Shown here: positions 1-5,327 of the stretch, piece after piece
Numbering within the stretch: position 1 is the stretch's first letter
Layout of the letters: every line of letters starts with the position of its first letter
NCBI GenBank assembly: GCA_027064745.1
Contig: JAMOPD010000411.1
Span: 1-5,327, forward strand
Length of the DNA: 5,327 nt
Reading direction: 5' to 3'
From: Thermococcaceae archaeon
Lineage (GTDB): Archaea; Methanobacteriota_B; Thermococci; Thermococcales; Thermococcaceae
Program-made: the position numbers and the translations under genes
The notes under the pieces: generated by a model
Databases searched by the model: none
Told to the model about the DNA's origin: nothing
What the model saw: only the letters and a program-made list of their open reading frames with translations

Positions 1-80
1 ACTTCAACGTTCAGCTCGTCGAGTGGAAAGCCCCTTCCGCTGACTTCTTTGACTATGCACGTGTTAACACCGACCTTCAT
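1..80 (-). CDS. N-terminal fragment of an unidentified protein downstream of pstS
   Basis: Reading leftward from an ATG at 80-78, 26 codons stay open to the window edge. The protein begins MKVGVNTCIVKEVSGRGF and continues with PLDELNVE. A ribosome binding site GGTGAT (90-85) lies 4 nt before this ATG. A second in-frame ATG at 86-84 overlaps that site and is a less likely start. The gene begins 24 nt after the pstS stop with no promoter of its own visible, so it probably shares the pstS transcript. The N-terminal pattern, a short beta strand ending in GVNT followed by a loop, recalls sugar-phosphate isomerase/epimerase or endonuclease IV-like TIM barrels. That is a weak inference from 26 residues. 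It does not look like PstC, which would be expected here in a canonical pst operon, because no membrane segment begins. Confidence 0.6.
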   Translation of the reverse strand, partial: MKVGVNTCIVKEVSGRGFPLDELNVE

Positions 81-90
81 GGCCATCACC

Positions 91-104
91 AAAAAGAGAA
101 AGGG
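91..104 (-). terminator. Pyrimidine tract between pstS and the downstream gene
   Basis: Immediately after the pstS stop the transcript reads CCCTTTCTCTTTTT, ending in five T. Archaeal RNA polymerase often terminates at T-rich stretches without a hairpin, so partial termination here could set the ratio of pstS to the next gene. It is also simply the spacer before the GGTGAT site, so the call is tentative. Confidence 0.25.
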
Positions 105-1265
105 TCAGCCGGTCTGAATCATGTCAACTGCCTTTAGCCCGATTTCCGCGACGTCCTTCGGCAGGCCGACGTAGCCAGGGGCGATGTACTCCTTCTTCTG
201 ACCCTCGGTGAGAATCCACCTCAGGAAGTCCTTGATTGCCCTGGCCTTCTCTGGGCTGTAGTGCTTTCCTCCCTTGTTCTCCCACACGAGGAGGTGCGTG
301 AAGGCAACTATCGGGTAGGCGTTCTCGCCGGGCGCGTTGAGGAGTTGCTTGAGATCCTCCTTGTAGCCCTCCGTCGGCTCGGGAATGTAAGTCTTTACCG
401 CCGAAACGGCGGCCTTGATGGTCTCATCCGTCGGCTTGACGAACTTCCCTGCCTTGTTCTTAAGGGCGACGACCTTAAGGTTCTCCTCGATGGCGAAGGA
501 GAGCTCGGTATAGGCTATACTGTACTTGGTGCTCTTGAGGGCCTGAACAACTCCCGGGTTGCCCTTTCCGCCGATTCCCCTTCCCATCTTGTCCACGGGC
601 CAGTTGACGAGCTTTCCTGCGCCAACTTTCTCGGCGAACTCCTTACTCACGAGGCTGAGGTAGGTTGCGAATATTGCTGTGGTTCCGCTCGCGTCGCTCC
701 TGTGGACGACGATTATCTTCTCGTGCGGGAGCTTCGCGTTCGGGTTGAACTTCTTTATGGCTTCATCATCCCAGTACTCTATCTCGCCCATGAAAATTTT
801 CGCGAGGGTTTCACCGTCAAGCTTGAGCTCGTCGACGCCTGGCACGTTGTAGGCGACCACAACGGCGCCGACTATCTCTGGGAACTGGAGCGGCTGGTCG
901 CCCGTTTTGAGGAACTTCTTCCATGTTGACTCCTTGACGGGTGGGTCTGTTCTCCCTATGTCGGTCAGGCCCTTCAGGAAGGCCTCCTGCCCGTGGCCGC
1001 TTCCTCCGCCCTCGTACTCGATTTTAACGCCGGGGTGGGTTTCCATGTATTCCTCAATCCACTTCTGAATCTGGTACTGCGGGAAGGTTGCTCCGGTCGT
1101 GCGGATGGTTATGACCTTGACGCTTGAAGAAGAGGTCGTGTGACTCTGTTCGGGTGTTGCAGTGCTTGAGGGCGTTTTAGACTCCTTTTTGGACCCTATA
1201 CAACCACTTGAAGCTACAGCGGCCCCAATAATAAACACTAGCAACAAAGCTACAAGCCTCTTCAT
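105..1265 (-). CDS. pstS: Phosphate ABC transporter substrate-binding lipoprotein PstS
   Basis: This 386-residue protein is the extracellular phosphate-capture subunit of the high-affinity Pst transporter. Residues 2-3 are Lys-Arg, followed by a hydrophobic signal segment (4-18) and a lipobox SSGC with the lipid-anchor cysteine at 22. A Ser/Thr-rich tether (25-48), probably spanning the cell envelope, precedes the binding domain. Family motifs are in the right order: TTGATFP (56-62), a GGGSGHG loop (86-92), DIGRTDPP (102-109, with Asp107 matching the phosphate-contacting Asp), QFPEIVGAVVVAYNVPG (127-143), WDDEAIKKFNP (165-175), VVHRSDASGTT (186-196, with Arg189, Asp191, Ser193 and Thr195 at the phosphate-binding Arg/Asp/Ser/Thr positions) and GGKGNPGV (232-239). 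The ATG follows GGTGA (1276-1272) at 6 nt. No pstC, pstA, pstB or phoU lies alongside within the window. Base composition is visibly richer in G+C than guaB. Confidence 0.95.
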   Translation of the reverse strand: MKRLVALLLVFIIGAAVASSGCIGSKKESKTPSSTATPEQSHTTSSSSVKVITIRTTGATFPQYQIQKWIEEYMETHPGVKIEYEGGGSGHGQEAFLKGLTDIGRTDPPVKESTWKKFLKTGDQPLQFPEIVGAVVVAYNVPGVDELKLDGETLAKIFMGEIEYWDDEAIKKFNPNAKLPHEKIIVVHRSDASGTTAIFATYLSLVSKEFAEKVGAGKLVNWPVDKMGRGIGGKGNPGVVQALKSTKYSIAYTELSFAIEENLKVVALKNKAGKFVKPTDETIKAAVSAVKTYIPEPTEGYKEDLKQLLNAPGENAYPIVAFTHLLVWENKGGKHYSPEKARAIKDFLRWILTEGQKKEYIAPGYVGLPKDVAEIGLKAVDMIQTG

Positions 1266-1271
1266 GAGGAT

Positions 1272-1276
1272 TCACC
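1272..1276 (-). promoter_or_regulatory. pstS ribosome binding site
   Basis: GGTGA sits 6 nt before the pstS ATG and complements the 3' end of archaeal 16S rRNA. It supports the start that gives a complete lipoprotein signal peptide. Confidence 0.8.
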
Positions 1277-1298
1277 AGTAGTTAGGCCGCATTGGTTA

Positions 1299-1313
1299 GA
1301 TATAAAGATTGTC
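1299..1313 (-). promoter_or_regulatory. pstS promoter (TATA box and BRE)
   Basis: On the minus strand CTTTATATC (1307-1299) is a good archaeal TATA box, preceded by ACAAT-type sequence in the BRE position. Transcription would start about 25 nt downstream, near 1278. That gives a leader of roughly a dozen nucleotides carrying the GGTGA site. The inverted repeats at 1317-1364 lie directly upstream of this element. Confidence 0.6.
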
Positions 1314-1316
1314 GCA

Positions 1317-1364
1317 ATAGAATATAGTTAAACACAAGAACTATATAGATAAATATTCTATATT
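1317..1364. repeat. Nested AT-rich inverted repeats upstream of the pstS promoter
   Basis: Three overlapping symmetric elements are seen. ATATAGTT (1322-1329) pairs with AACTATAT (1339-1346) across 9 nt. ATAGAATA (1317-1324) pairs with TATTCTAT (1354-1361). AATAT-TCT-ATATT (1352-1364) is itself a palindrome. All lie just upstream of the BRE/TATA of pstS, the position where archaeal activators usually bind. A phosphate-responsive regulator is the natural candidate, but its identity is unknown. Low-complexity AT sequence makes some of these matches likely by chance. The 8+8 pair is the best supported. Confidence 0.4.
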
Positions 1365-1365
1365 G

Positions 1366-1503
1366 AGATGCTTAAATATTTGTTTGAAATGGAAAGAGTA
1401 AATAGGGGTTAATATATTCCCATTGAGGTTTAACCGCTTGCTGGTGAGGTTTTTGTGGACATGCCCTAAAGTGCTCTTCCTCAGGCTTGTTAGCATAAAC
1501 ACC
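1366..1503. other. Spacer downstream of nadB, no gene seen
   Basis: No frame on either strand has both a start with a ribosome binding site and protein-like composition. The stretch holds a direct repeat TGAGGTTT (1424-1431 and 1445-1452) and an inverted pair GGTTAA (1407-1412) and TTAACC (1430-1435). Read on the minus strand, that pair is followed by a pyrimidine-rich run and may mark the 3' end of the nadB transcript. None of this is strong. Confidence 0.35.
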
Positions 1504-2895
1504 TCAAAAGCCAGTCCAGAAAAGGGGCCTCTCAAATTCTTTCCTCATGTAGGGATAATCCCGTCTGAAGTGAGCTCCCCTGCTTTCCTTCCGTATAAGG
1601 GCATTTTTTAGCACGCCCATCGCCAGAATTTTGAGCCTCTCATCCACCTCGATACCGTCAAGCTTTCTAAGGCCTTCCTCCAGGCTCGCTCCATCCCTCA
1701 CTATCCCTGCATAGCCCCAGAGAAGTTCCCTGAGAGACTCAATGTCTCCAAGCTCATTATCGGAATACCGGAGCTCTGGAGTTTCTCTGATTCTTGGTCT
1801 GTCCCTGCATATTGTCCTCACGACCTCAAGACCTGAGATGACGCACTCTAGTAAAGAATTGCTCGCCAGTCTGTTTGCACCGTGGAAACCATTGCTCGCC
1901 GCCTCTCCGATAGCATAGAGATTCCTGATCGGTGTTCTATACCAGAGGTCAACGGATACTCCACCGATGGAGTAGTGGGCTATTGGAAAAACTGGAATGA
2001 GGTCTCTCTCTGGGTTTATCCCTTCTTTCTTTAGAAAAGCGTATATCTGTGGAAATCTGCCTTTAAAGTCATCTATACCTGTGGCATCGAGAAAAACCCT
2101 CTTCCCGCTCTGCAGCTGGCGGTAAATGGCCCTCGCAACAACGTCTCTCGGCTCAAGCTCGTTGACGAACCTCTCCCCGTCTTCGGTTACCAACTTCGCT
2201 CCTGCTCCCCTGACAGCCTCGCTGACGAGCTTTACCCCGTTTTTGCCTGCAAATCCTGTAGGGTGAAACTGAACAAATTCTAAATCCCTCGCGGGGGCTC
2301 CCTTCATAATCGCATCGCCGATGAGGGTTCCAAGGTTAAGCTCAGACCCTGCCGTGTATTTGAAAAGGGCTGTGTATCCGCCGCTGGCCAAAATAGTACC
2401 ATCAAACTTCATGAGCTCCCCATCGAGGAATATGCCATATGCTTTCTTGTCCCTGACTGCCAAAGCTTCAGCAATTCCCTGAACAAAATTCACGCCGAGC
2501 TCTTTTGCCCTCACATACAAGATTTTTGTCATGGGTTTTCCGGTTTCATTTTTTATCGTGAAGACTCTCGGAAAGCTGTGCCCCCCTTCTACCTCATTCT
2601 CCTCGAACTTTAGGCCGAGGCTCGTGAGAAACGTGTATGCTTCAGATGACTTGCTTATAACGTTCCAGACTGTCTCCTCATCATTGAGATATCTCCCTGC
2701 TCTAATCGTGTCAAGAACATGGGCATTCGGGGAATCTCCCTCGAGGATTGGCAGTGCAATACCTGCCTGAGCCAGATAAGAGTTTGTATTTTTTATTCCG
2801 GCGTGGATGAGAGTCACGTCATAACCCTGCTTGACAAGAGCTATCGCTGCGGTTAATCCTGCTATCCCCCCACCTATCACACCAACTTCTGTCAT
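1504..2895 (-). CDS. nadB: L-aspartate oxidase NadB
   Basis: This FAD enzyme of 463 residues oxidises L-aspartate to iminoaspartate, the first step of de novo NAD synthesis. Quinolinate synthase NadA uses the product. The dinucleotide-binding motif GGGIAG is at 8-13, with the strand ending VTLI at 27-30. Family signatures follow: SYLAQAGIA (39-47), HVLDTIRAGRYLND (59-72), GGHSFPRV (104-111), QFHPTGF (209-215), EPRDVVARAI (248-257), PIAHYSIGGV (304-313) and GFHGANRLASNSLLE (336-350). The last motif, with the HPT and catalytic Arg/His motifs, separates the family from generic flavoprotein dehydrogenases, although fumarate reductase flavoproteins are relatives. The length matches archaeal NadB (about 460-470) and is shorter than the roughly 540 residues of E. 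coli, mainly at the C-terminus. The start has only a weak site (GGCGA, 5 nt away). No nadA or nadC is adjacent. Confidence 0.95.
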   Translation of the reverse strand: MTEVGVIGGGIAGLTAAIALVKQGYDVTLIHAGIKNTNSYLAQAGIALPILEGDSPNAHVLDTIRAGRYLNDEETVWNVISKSSEAYTFLTSLGLKFEENEVEGGHSFPRVFTIKNETGKPMTKILYVRAKELGVNFVQGIAEALAVRDKKAYGIFLDGELMKFDGTILASGGYTALFKYTAGSELNLGTLIGDAIMKGAPARDLEFVQFHPTGFAGKNGVKLVSEAVRGAGAKLVTEDGERFVNELEPRDVVARAIYRQLQSGKRVFLDATGIDDFKGRFPQIYAFLKKEGINPERDLIPVFPIAHYSIGGVSVDLWYRTPIRNLYAIGEAASNGFHGANRLASNSLLECVISGLEVVRTICRDRPRIRETPELRYSDNELGDIESLRELLWGYAGIVRDGASLEEGLRKLDGIEVDERLKILAMGVLKNALIRKESRGAHFRRDYPYMRKEFERPLFWTGF

Positions 2896-2928
2896 TGCTA
2901 TCGCCTGAGAAGAACTCCAGACAGGAAC

Positions 2929-2940
2929 TTATAACTCTTC
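2929..2940 (-). promoter_or_regulatory. Probable nadB promoter
   Basis: The minus strand reads GAAGAG followed by TTATAA (2934-2929), a plausible BRE/TATA pair. Transcription would start near 2908, giving a very short leader before the nadB ATG at 2895. The BRE part lies inside one arm of the inverted repeat at 2935-2968. nadB may additionally be reached by read-through from guaB, which ends 81 nt upstream. Confidence 0.5.
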
Positions 2941-2968
2941 TCAATTTCTGCATGATGAAATAGAAGAG
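2935..2968 (-). repeat. Inverted repeat or stem-loop between guaB and nadB
   Basis: On the plus strand CTCTTCT (2935-2941) pairs with AGAAGAG (2962-2968). Inside it ATTTC (2944-2948) pairs with GAAAT (2957-2961), leaving a 2-nt bulge and an 8-nt loop. As RNA it would form a 12-bp hairpin starting 8 nt after the guaB stop. As DNA it abuts the nadB TATA box and covers the BRE. It could be a transcript-end structure for guaB or an operator for nadB. No T-run follows it. Confidence 0.45.
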
Positions 2969-2976
2969 AGGAGGGA

Positions 2977-4458
<1,482 letters not shown>

Positions 4459-4461
4459 TCA

Positions 4462-4467
4462 ACCTCC
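4462..4467 (-). promoter_or_regulatory. guaB ribosome binding site that decides the start
   Basis: GGAGGT sits 9 nt before the ATG at 4452-4450. A closer ATG at 4457-4455 is out of frame and stops after two codons (ATG TTA TGA), overlapping the real start. The in-frame Met7 has no such site at useful distance. Confidence 0.7.
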
Positions 4468-4496
4468 GTCCCCTTTTTAACATGAATCTGATATGG

Positions 4497-4511
4497 GTTT
4501 TTAAGGGTTTC
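4497..4511 (-). promoter_or_regulatory. guaB promoter (BRE and TATA)
   Basis: The minus strand reads GAAACC (4511-4506) followed by CTTAAAAAC (4505-4497), a typical Thermococcales BRE/TATA arrangement. The predicted start near 4477 gives a leader of about 25 nt containing GGAGGT. Confidence 0.6.
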
Positions 4512-4542
4512 TCCAACTCACAGGTTATCCTGACAGTATGAG

Positions 4543-4604
4543 TGAGCTGATGCTGTTAAAAGTGCATGCCTAATTTATTATCAAGCACTCAGCTATGAGC
4601 TGAT
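4543..4604. repeat. Repeated TGAGCTGAT motif with a TCAGCT/AGCTGA palindrome
   Basis: TGAGCTGAT occurs at 4543-4551 and again at 4596-4604. The second copy is half of a perfect palindrome TCAGCT-ATG-AGCTGA (4589-4603). The first-copy half-site AGCTGA (4545-4550) can also pair with TCAGCT (4589-4594), nested outside AGTGC (4561-4565) and GCACT (4585-4589). The elements lie between the divergent guaB and micro-peptide promoters, so they may be operator half-sites. A structured leader is less likely because no transcript is expected to cover them. Confidence 0.4.
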
Positions 4605-4610
4605 TATCCC

Positions 4611-4626
4611 TCATGTTTTAGCATGA
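4611..4626. repeat. Short inverted repeat TCATG-N6-CATGA
   Basis: TCATG (4611-4615) and CATGA (4622-4626) flank TTTTAG in the guaB/micro-peptide intergenic region. The arms are only 5 bp, so chance is a real possibility. It is listed because two longer palindromes flank it. Confidence 0.25.
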
Positions 4627-4654
4627 ATCGCCGAAGAACCACCGGTTTTCCATG

Positions 4655-4674
4655 AACTTTACAAAAGTAAAGTT
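4655..4674. promoter_or_regulatory. Perfect palindromic operator candidate overlapping the micro-peptide promoter
   Basis: AACTTTAC (4655-4662) and GTAAAGTT (4667-4674) are exact inverted copies separated by AAAA. The right arm covers the BRE and the first bases of the TATA box of the gene at 4714. A dimeric regulator bound here would block TFB/TBP, which points to repression. It does not match the Thermococcales glycolytic motif (TATCAC-N5-GTGATA) or the SurR site (GTT-N3-AAC) as I recall them. The regulator is unidentified. Confidence 0.65.
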
Positions 4675-4680
4675 TTTAAG
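4667..4680 (+). promoter_or_regulatory. Micro-peptide gene promoter
   Basis: GTAAAG (BRE position, 4667-4672) precedes TTTTTAAG (4673-4680). A start about 25 nt on, near 4701, would give a leader of around 13 nt that begins at or just before the GAGGTGAT site. This is a typical compact Thermococcales layout. Confidence 0.6.
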
Positions 4681-4700
4681 CCTATGCTTTATGGCCTCAT

Positions 4701-4708
4701 GAGGTGAT
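4701..4708 (+). promoter_or_regulatory. Strong ribosome binding site of the micro-peptide
   Basis: GAGGTGAT is an 8-base exact complement of the archaeal 16S 3' end, 5 nt before the ATG at 4714. It is the best ribosome binding site in the window and the main reason to accept such a short gene. Confidence 0.75.
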
Positions 4709-4713
4709 ATCAA

Positions 4714-4791
4714 ATGAGAAAAGCCTTCATAGCATTTGCCCATATTGCTCCCATATTGCTGATACTTGCACTCCTTGCGATTGCAGCCTGA
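4714..4791 (+). CDS. 25-residue hydrophobic membrane peptide
   Basis: The ORF encodes 25 residues: MRKAFIAFAH at the N-terminus, then IAPILLILALLAIAA to the stop. After the basic Arg2-Lys3 pair, residues 4-25 are almost wholly hydrophobic (Ala, Ile, Leu, Phe) with one His10 and one Pro13. This fits a single transmembrane helix with the N-terminus inside. It has no lipobox or cysteine. A BRE/TATA, a perfect palindrome over that promoter, an 8-base ribosome binding site and a downstream T6 run together form a complete compact gene, which makes chance unlikely. I recognise no family. By analogy it could be a small subunit or modulator of a membrane complex, a stress or toxin-like peptide, or a remnant signal peptide, but none of these is shown. 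It is divergent from guaB. Confidence 0.65.
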   Translation: MRKAFIAFAHIAPILLILALLAIAA

Positions 4792-4833
4792 AAAAATGAC
4801 AATTACATTTGCAAATTATGTCTATAATCCAAA

Positions 4834-4839
4834 TTTTTT
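4834..4839 (+). terminator. T-run after the micro-peptide gene
   Basis: TTTTTT followed by further T-rich sequence (to about 4855) lies about 45 nt after the stop at 4791. Oligo-T tracts serve as intrinsic terminators in Thermococcales. The wider spacer 4792-4929 is AT-rich and also holds the 10-bp palindrome ATTTGCAAAT (4807-4816). Confidence 0.4.
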
Positions 4840-4871
4840 CCGTTATTCTTTCAATCTTCGTCAGAAGTTCA

Positions 4872-4890
4872 AAAAAATACTAAAAAAGTT
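4872..4890 (+). promoter_or_regulatory. Possible promoter of the small helical protein gene
   Basis: An A-rich BRE-like stretch and TACTAAAAAAG (4878-4888) lie at a distance that would place the transcript start near 4908. That is about 10 nt before the GGTGAT site at 4919. The TATA match is imperfect and the whole area is A-rich, so the exact box is uncertain. Confidence 0.4.
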
Positions 4891-4918
4891 AATAACCTCA
4901 TGATACCCCCTTTATTCG

Positions 4919-4924
4919 GTGATT
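4919..4924 (+). promoter_or_regulatory. Ribosome binding site before the out-of-frame ATG
   Basis: GGTGAT lies 5 nt before the ATG at 4930-4932. That ATG opens a frame of only nine codons (TAG at 4957-4959), while the downstream protein is in the +1 frame. The site therefore marks the original start of the gene at 4930-5260 and is the key evidence for a frameshift. Confidence 0.65.
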
Positions 4925-4929
4925 CCAAG

Positions 4930-5260
4930 ATGAGGGGGGAGTACCAAACCCATCCATAGAGTTAGACGAAAGAGCTATTCTGAGATAGAGCTTTTAGAGG
5001 AAGTTTTGAAAGAAGGGCTTTTGTGGGCCGCGCTTGGAAGGCCTCTTGAAGTGATGCCGTTTCTGAGGGGCAAGCTCTTGAGCAACGGTTACAGTGATAA
5101 TGCAAGGAGGGAACTGGAGTATCTCCTGAAGGAGCTTGAGAGGTTCTACAAGAGGGTTGCATGTTGCGGTGAAATTGAGGAAAAGCACATGAAAGCCATC
5201 AGATCATTCAGCAGGGATATTGCCTCGATCCTAGCTTTTGAGAAGTCCAAAGCTTTTTAA
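4930..5260 (+). CDS. Small helical protein of unknown function, apparently frameshifted near its start
   Basis: The continuous reading frame runs from 4934 to the TAA at 5258-5260. It has no ATG or GTG start upstream of 5006. There a TTG preceded by GAGG (4997-5000) could start an 84-residue protein. The codons before it (KSYSEIELLEEVL) look coding and continue the same helical pattern. An ATG at 4930 with GGTGAT before it reads into a run of six G (4934-4939). With five G it would join the frame and give 109 residues beginning MRGSTKPIHRVRRKSYSEIE. The protein is rich in Glu, Lys, Arg and Leu, mainly alpha-helical, with a Cys-Cys pair (CCGEIEEKH) and no membrane segment. I do not recognise the family. 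It may be a sequencing error, a recent mutation or recoding. The left boundary therefore depends on which start is used. Confidence 0.65.
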
Positions 5261-5261
5261 T
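5247..5261 (+). promoter_or_regulatory. Promoter for the C/D box sRNA, overlapping the preceding stop
   Basis: CCAAAGC followed by TTTTTAAT (5254-5261) resembles a BRE/TATA pair and would start transcription near 5283, two bases before the C box. The same T-run could help terminate the preceding gene. The spacing to the C box is the main support. Confidence 0.45.
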
Positions 5262-5282
5262 CTTAATTTCCAACTTTTCTTG

Positions 5283-5327
5283 GAATGATGAGGGAAGTTT
5301 CGTCTGAGCGGTGAGGAAACTCGCATG
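5283..5327 (+). ncRNA. C/D box methylation guide sRNA, cut by the window edge
   Basis: The order and spacing fit an archaeal C/D sRNA. The C box ATGATGA (5285-5291) is followed by a 12-nt guide GGGAAGTTTCGT (5292-5303), D' box CTGA (5304-5307), a 3-nt spacer, C' box GTGAGGA (5311-5317, one mismatch to RTGATGA), and a second guide starting AACTCGCATG (5318-5327). The D box should follow within a few bases outside the window. Such RNAs assemble with L7Ae, Nop5 and fibrillarin to direct 2'-O-methylation. Nine guide bases (ACTCGCATG, 5319-5327) are complementary to the conserved CATGCGAGT near the 5' end of archaeal 16S rRNA, as I recall that sequence. The D' guide would recognise ACGAAACUUCCC, pairing the modified A with the fifth base before D'. 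I do not know that target. Confidence 0.7.

Noticed and set aside
261..929. 222-codon open frame on the plus strand opposite pstS
   Set aside because: It is fully antisense to a clearly identified pstS, has no family motif, and is explained by the high G+C codon use of that gene.
1341..1535. 64-codon minus-strand frame overlapping the end of nadB
   Set aside because: Its start lies inside nadB without a ribosome binding site, and its tail runs through the AT-rich pstS upstream repeats.
2952..2958. C box-like ATGATGA on the plus strand
   Set aside because: No CTGA follows at 10-13 nt and no D box is placed to complete a C/D sRNA. The bases are accounted for by the hairpin loop and arm.
4541..4604. 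Possible structured RNA from nested pairings AGCTGA/TCAGCT and AGTGC/GCACT
   Set aside because: The stem needs a 10-nt one-sided bulge, G+C is low for a hyperthermophile RNA, and neither flanking promoter is predicted to transcribe it. DNA operators are the simpler reading.
4704..4710. GTGATA resembling half of the Thermococcales glycolytic motif
   Set aside because: There is no TATCAC partner at 5-nt spacing. The bases are part of the ribosome binding site GAGGTGAT.
4796..4903. 35-codon ORF (MTITFANYVY...) after the micro-peptide gene
   Set aside because: It has no ribosome binding site, starts 4 nt after the previous stop in AT-rich sequence, and contains the T6 run expected of a terminator. 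Translational coupling cannot be excluded, but support is too thin.
4962..5188. Two minus-strand frames opposite the small helical protein
   Set aside because: They overlap each other and the plus-strand gene, are Ser/Pro/Leu-rich shadows, and lack ribosome binding sites.

Overview
The window looks like chromosomal DNA of a hyperthermophilic archaeon of the Thermococcales (Thermococcus/Pyrococcus). The evidence is an IMP dehydrogenase that matches my memory of the Pyrococcus enzyme along its whole length, short archaeal-type NadB and PstS proteins, GGTGA/GGAGGT ribosome binding sites 5-9 nt before starts, TATA boxes about 25 nt before expected transcript starts, and a C/D box guide RNA. No database search was possible, so genus-level placement is an inference.

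Left part, minus strand: the first 26 codons of an unidentified gene (80 to the left edge), then pstS, the phosphate-binding lipoprotein (105-1265). An AT-rich promoter region with nested inverted repeats lies upstream of pstS (1299-1364). Next come nadB, L-aspartate oxidase of de novo NAD synthesis (1504-2895), and guaB, IMP dehydrogenase of GMP synthesis (2977-4452). All read leftward, but each of the three complete genes has its own recognisable TATA box. They are better seen as separate units, or weakly coupled by read-through, than as one operon. Their roles (phosphate uptake, NAD, GMP) all touch nucleotide metabolism, but the sequence shows no direct functional link.

Right part, plus strand, divergent from guaB: a 260-nt intergenic region rich in palindromes (4453-4713). 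It is followed by a 25-residue hydrophobic peptide gene with a near-perfect ribosome binding site (4714-4791), and an AT-rich spacer. Then comes a small helical protein gene (4930-5260) whose best start (GGTGAT plus ATG) is one base out of frame with the body of the gene at a run of six G. The last bases (5285-5327) hold the C box, D' box, C' box and two guides of a C/D box sRNA cut by the window edge. Its second guide is complementary to the conserved CATGCGAGT stretch near the 5' end of archaeal 16S rRNA.

The most rewarding items are the micro-peptide with its palindromic operator, the G-run frameshift, the truncated sRNA and the repeats in front of pstS. No mobile element, CRISPR array, tRNA or rRNA gene was seen.
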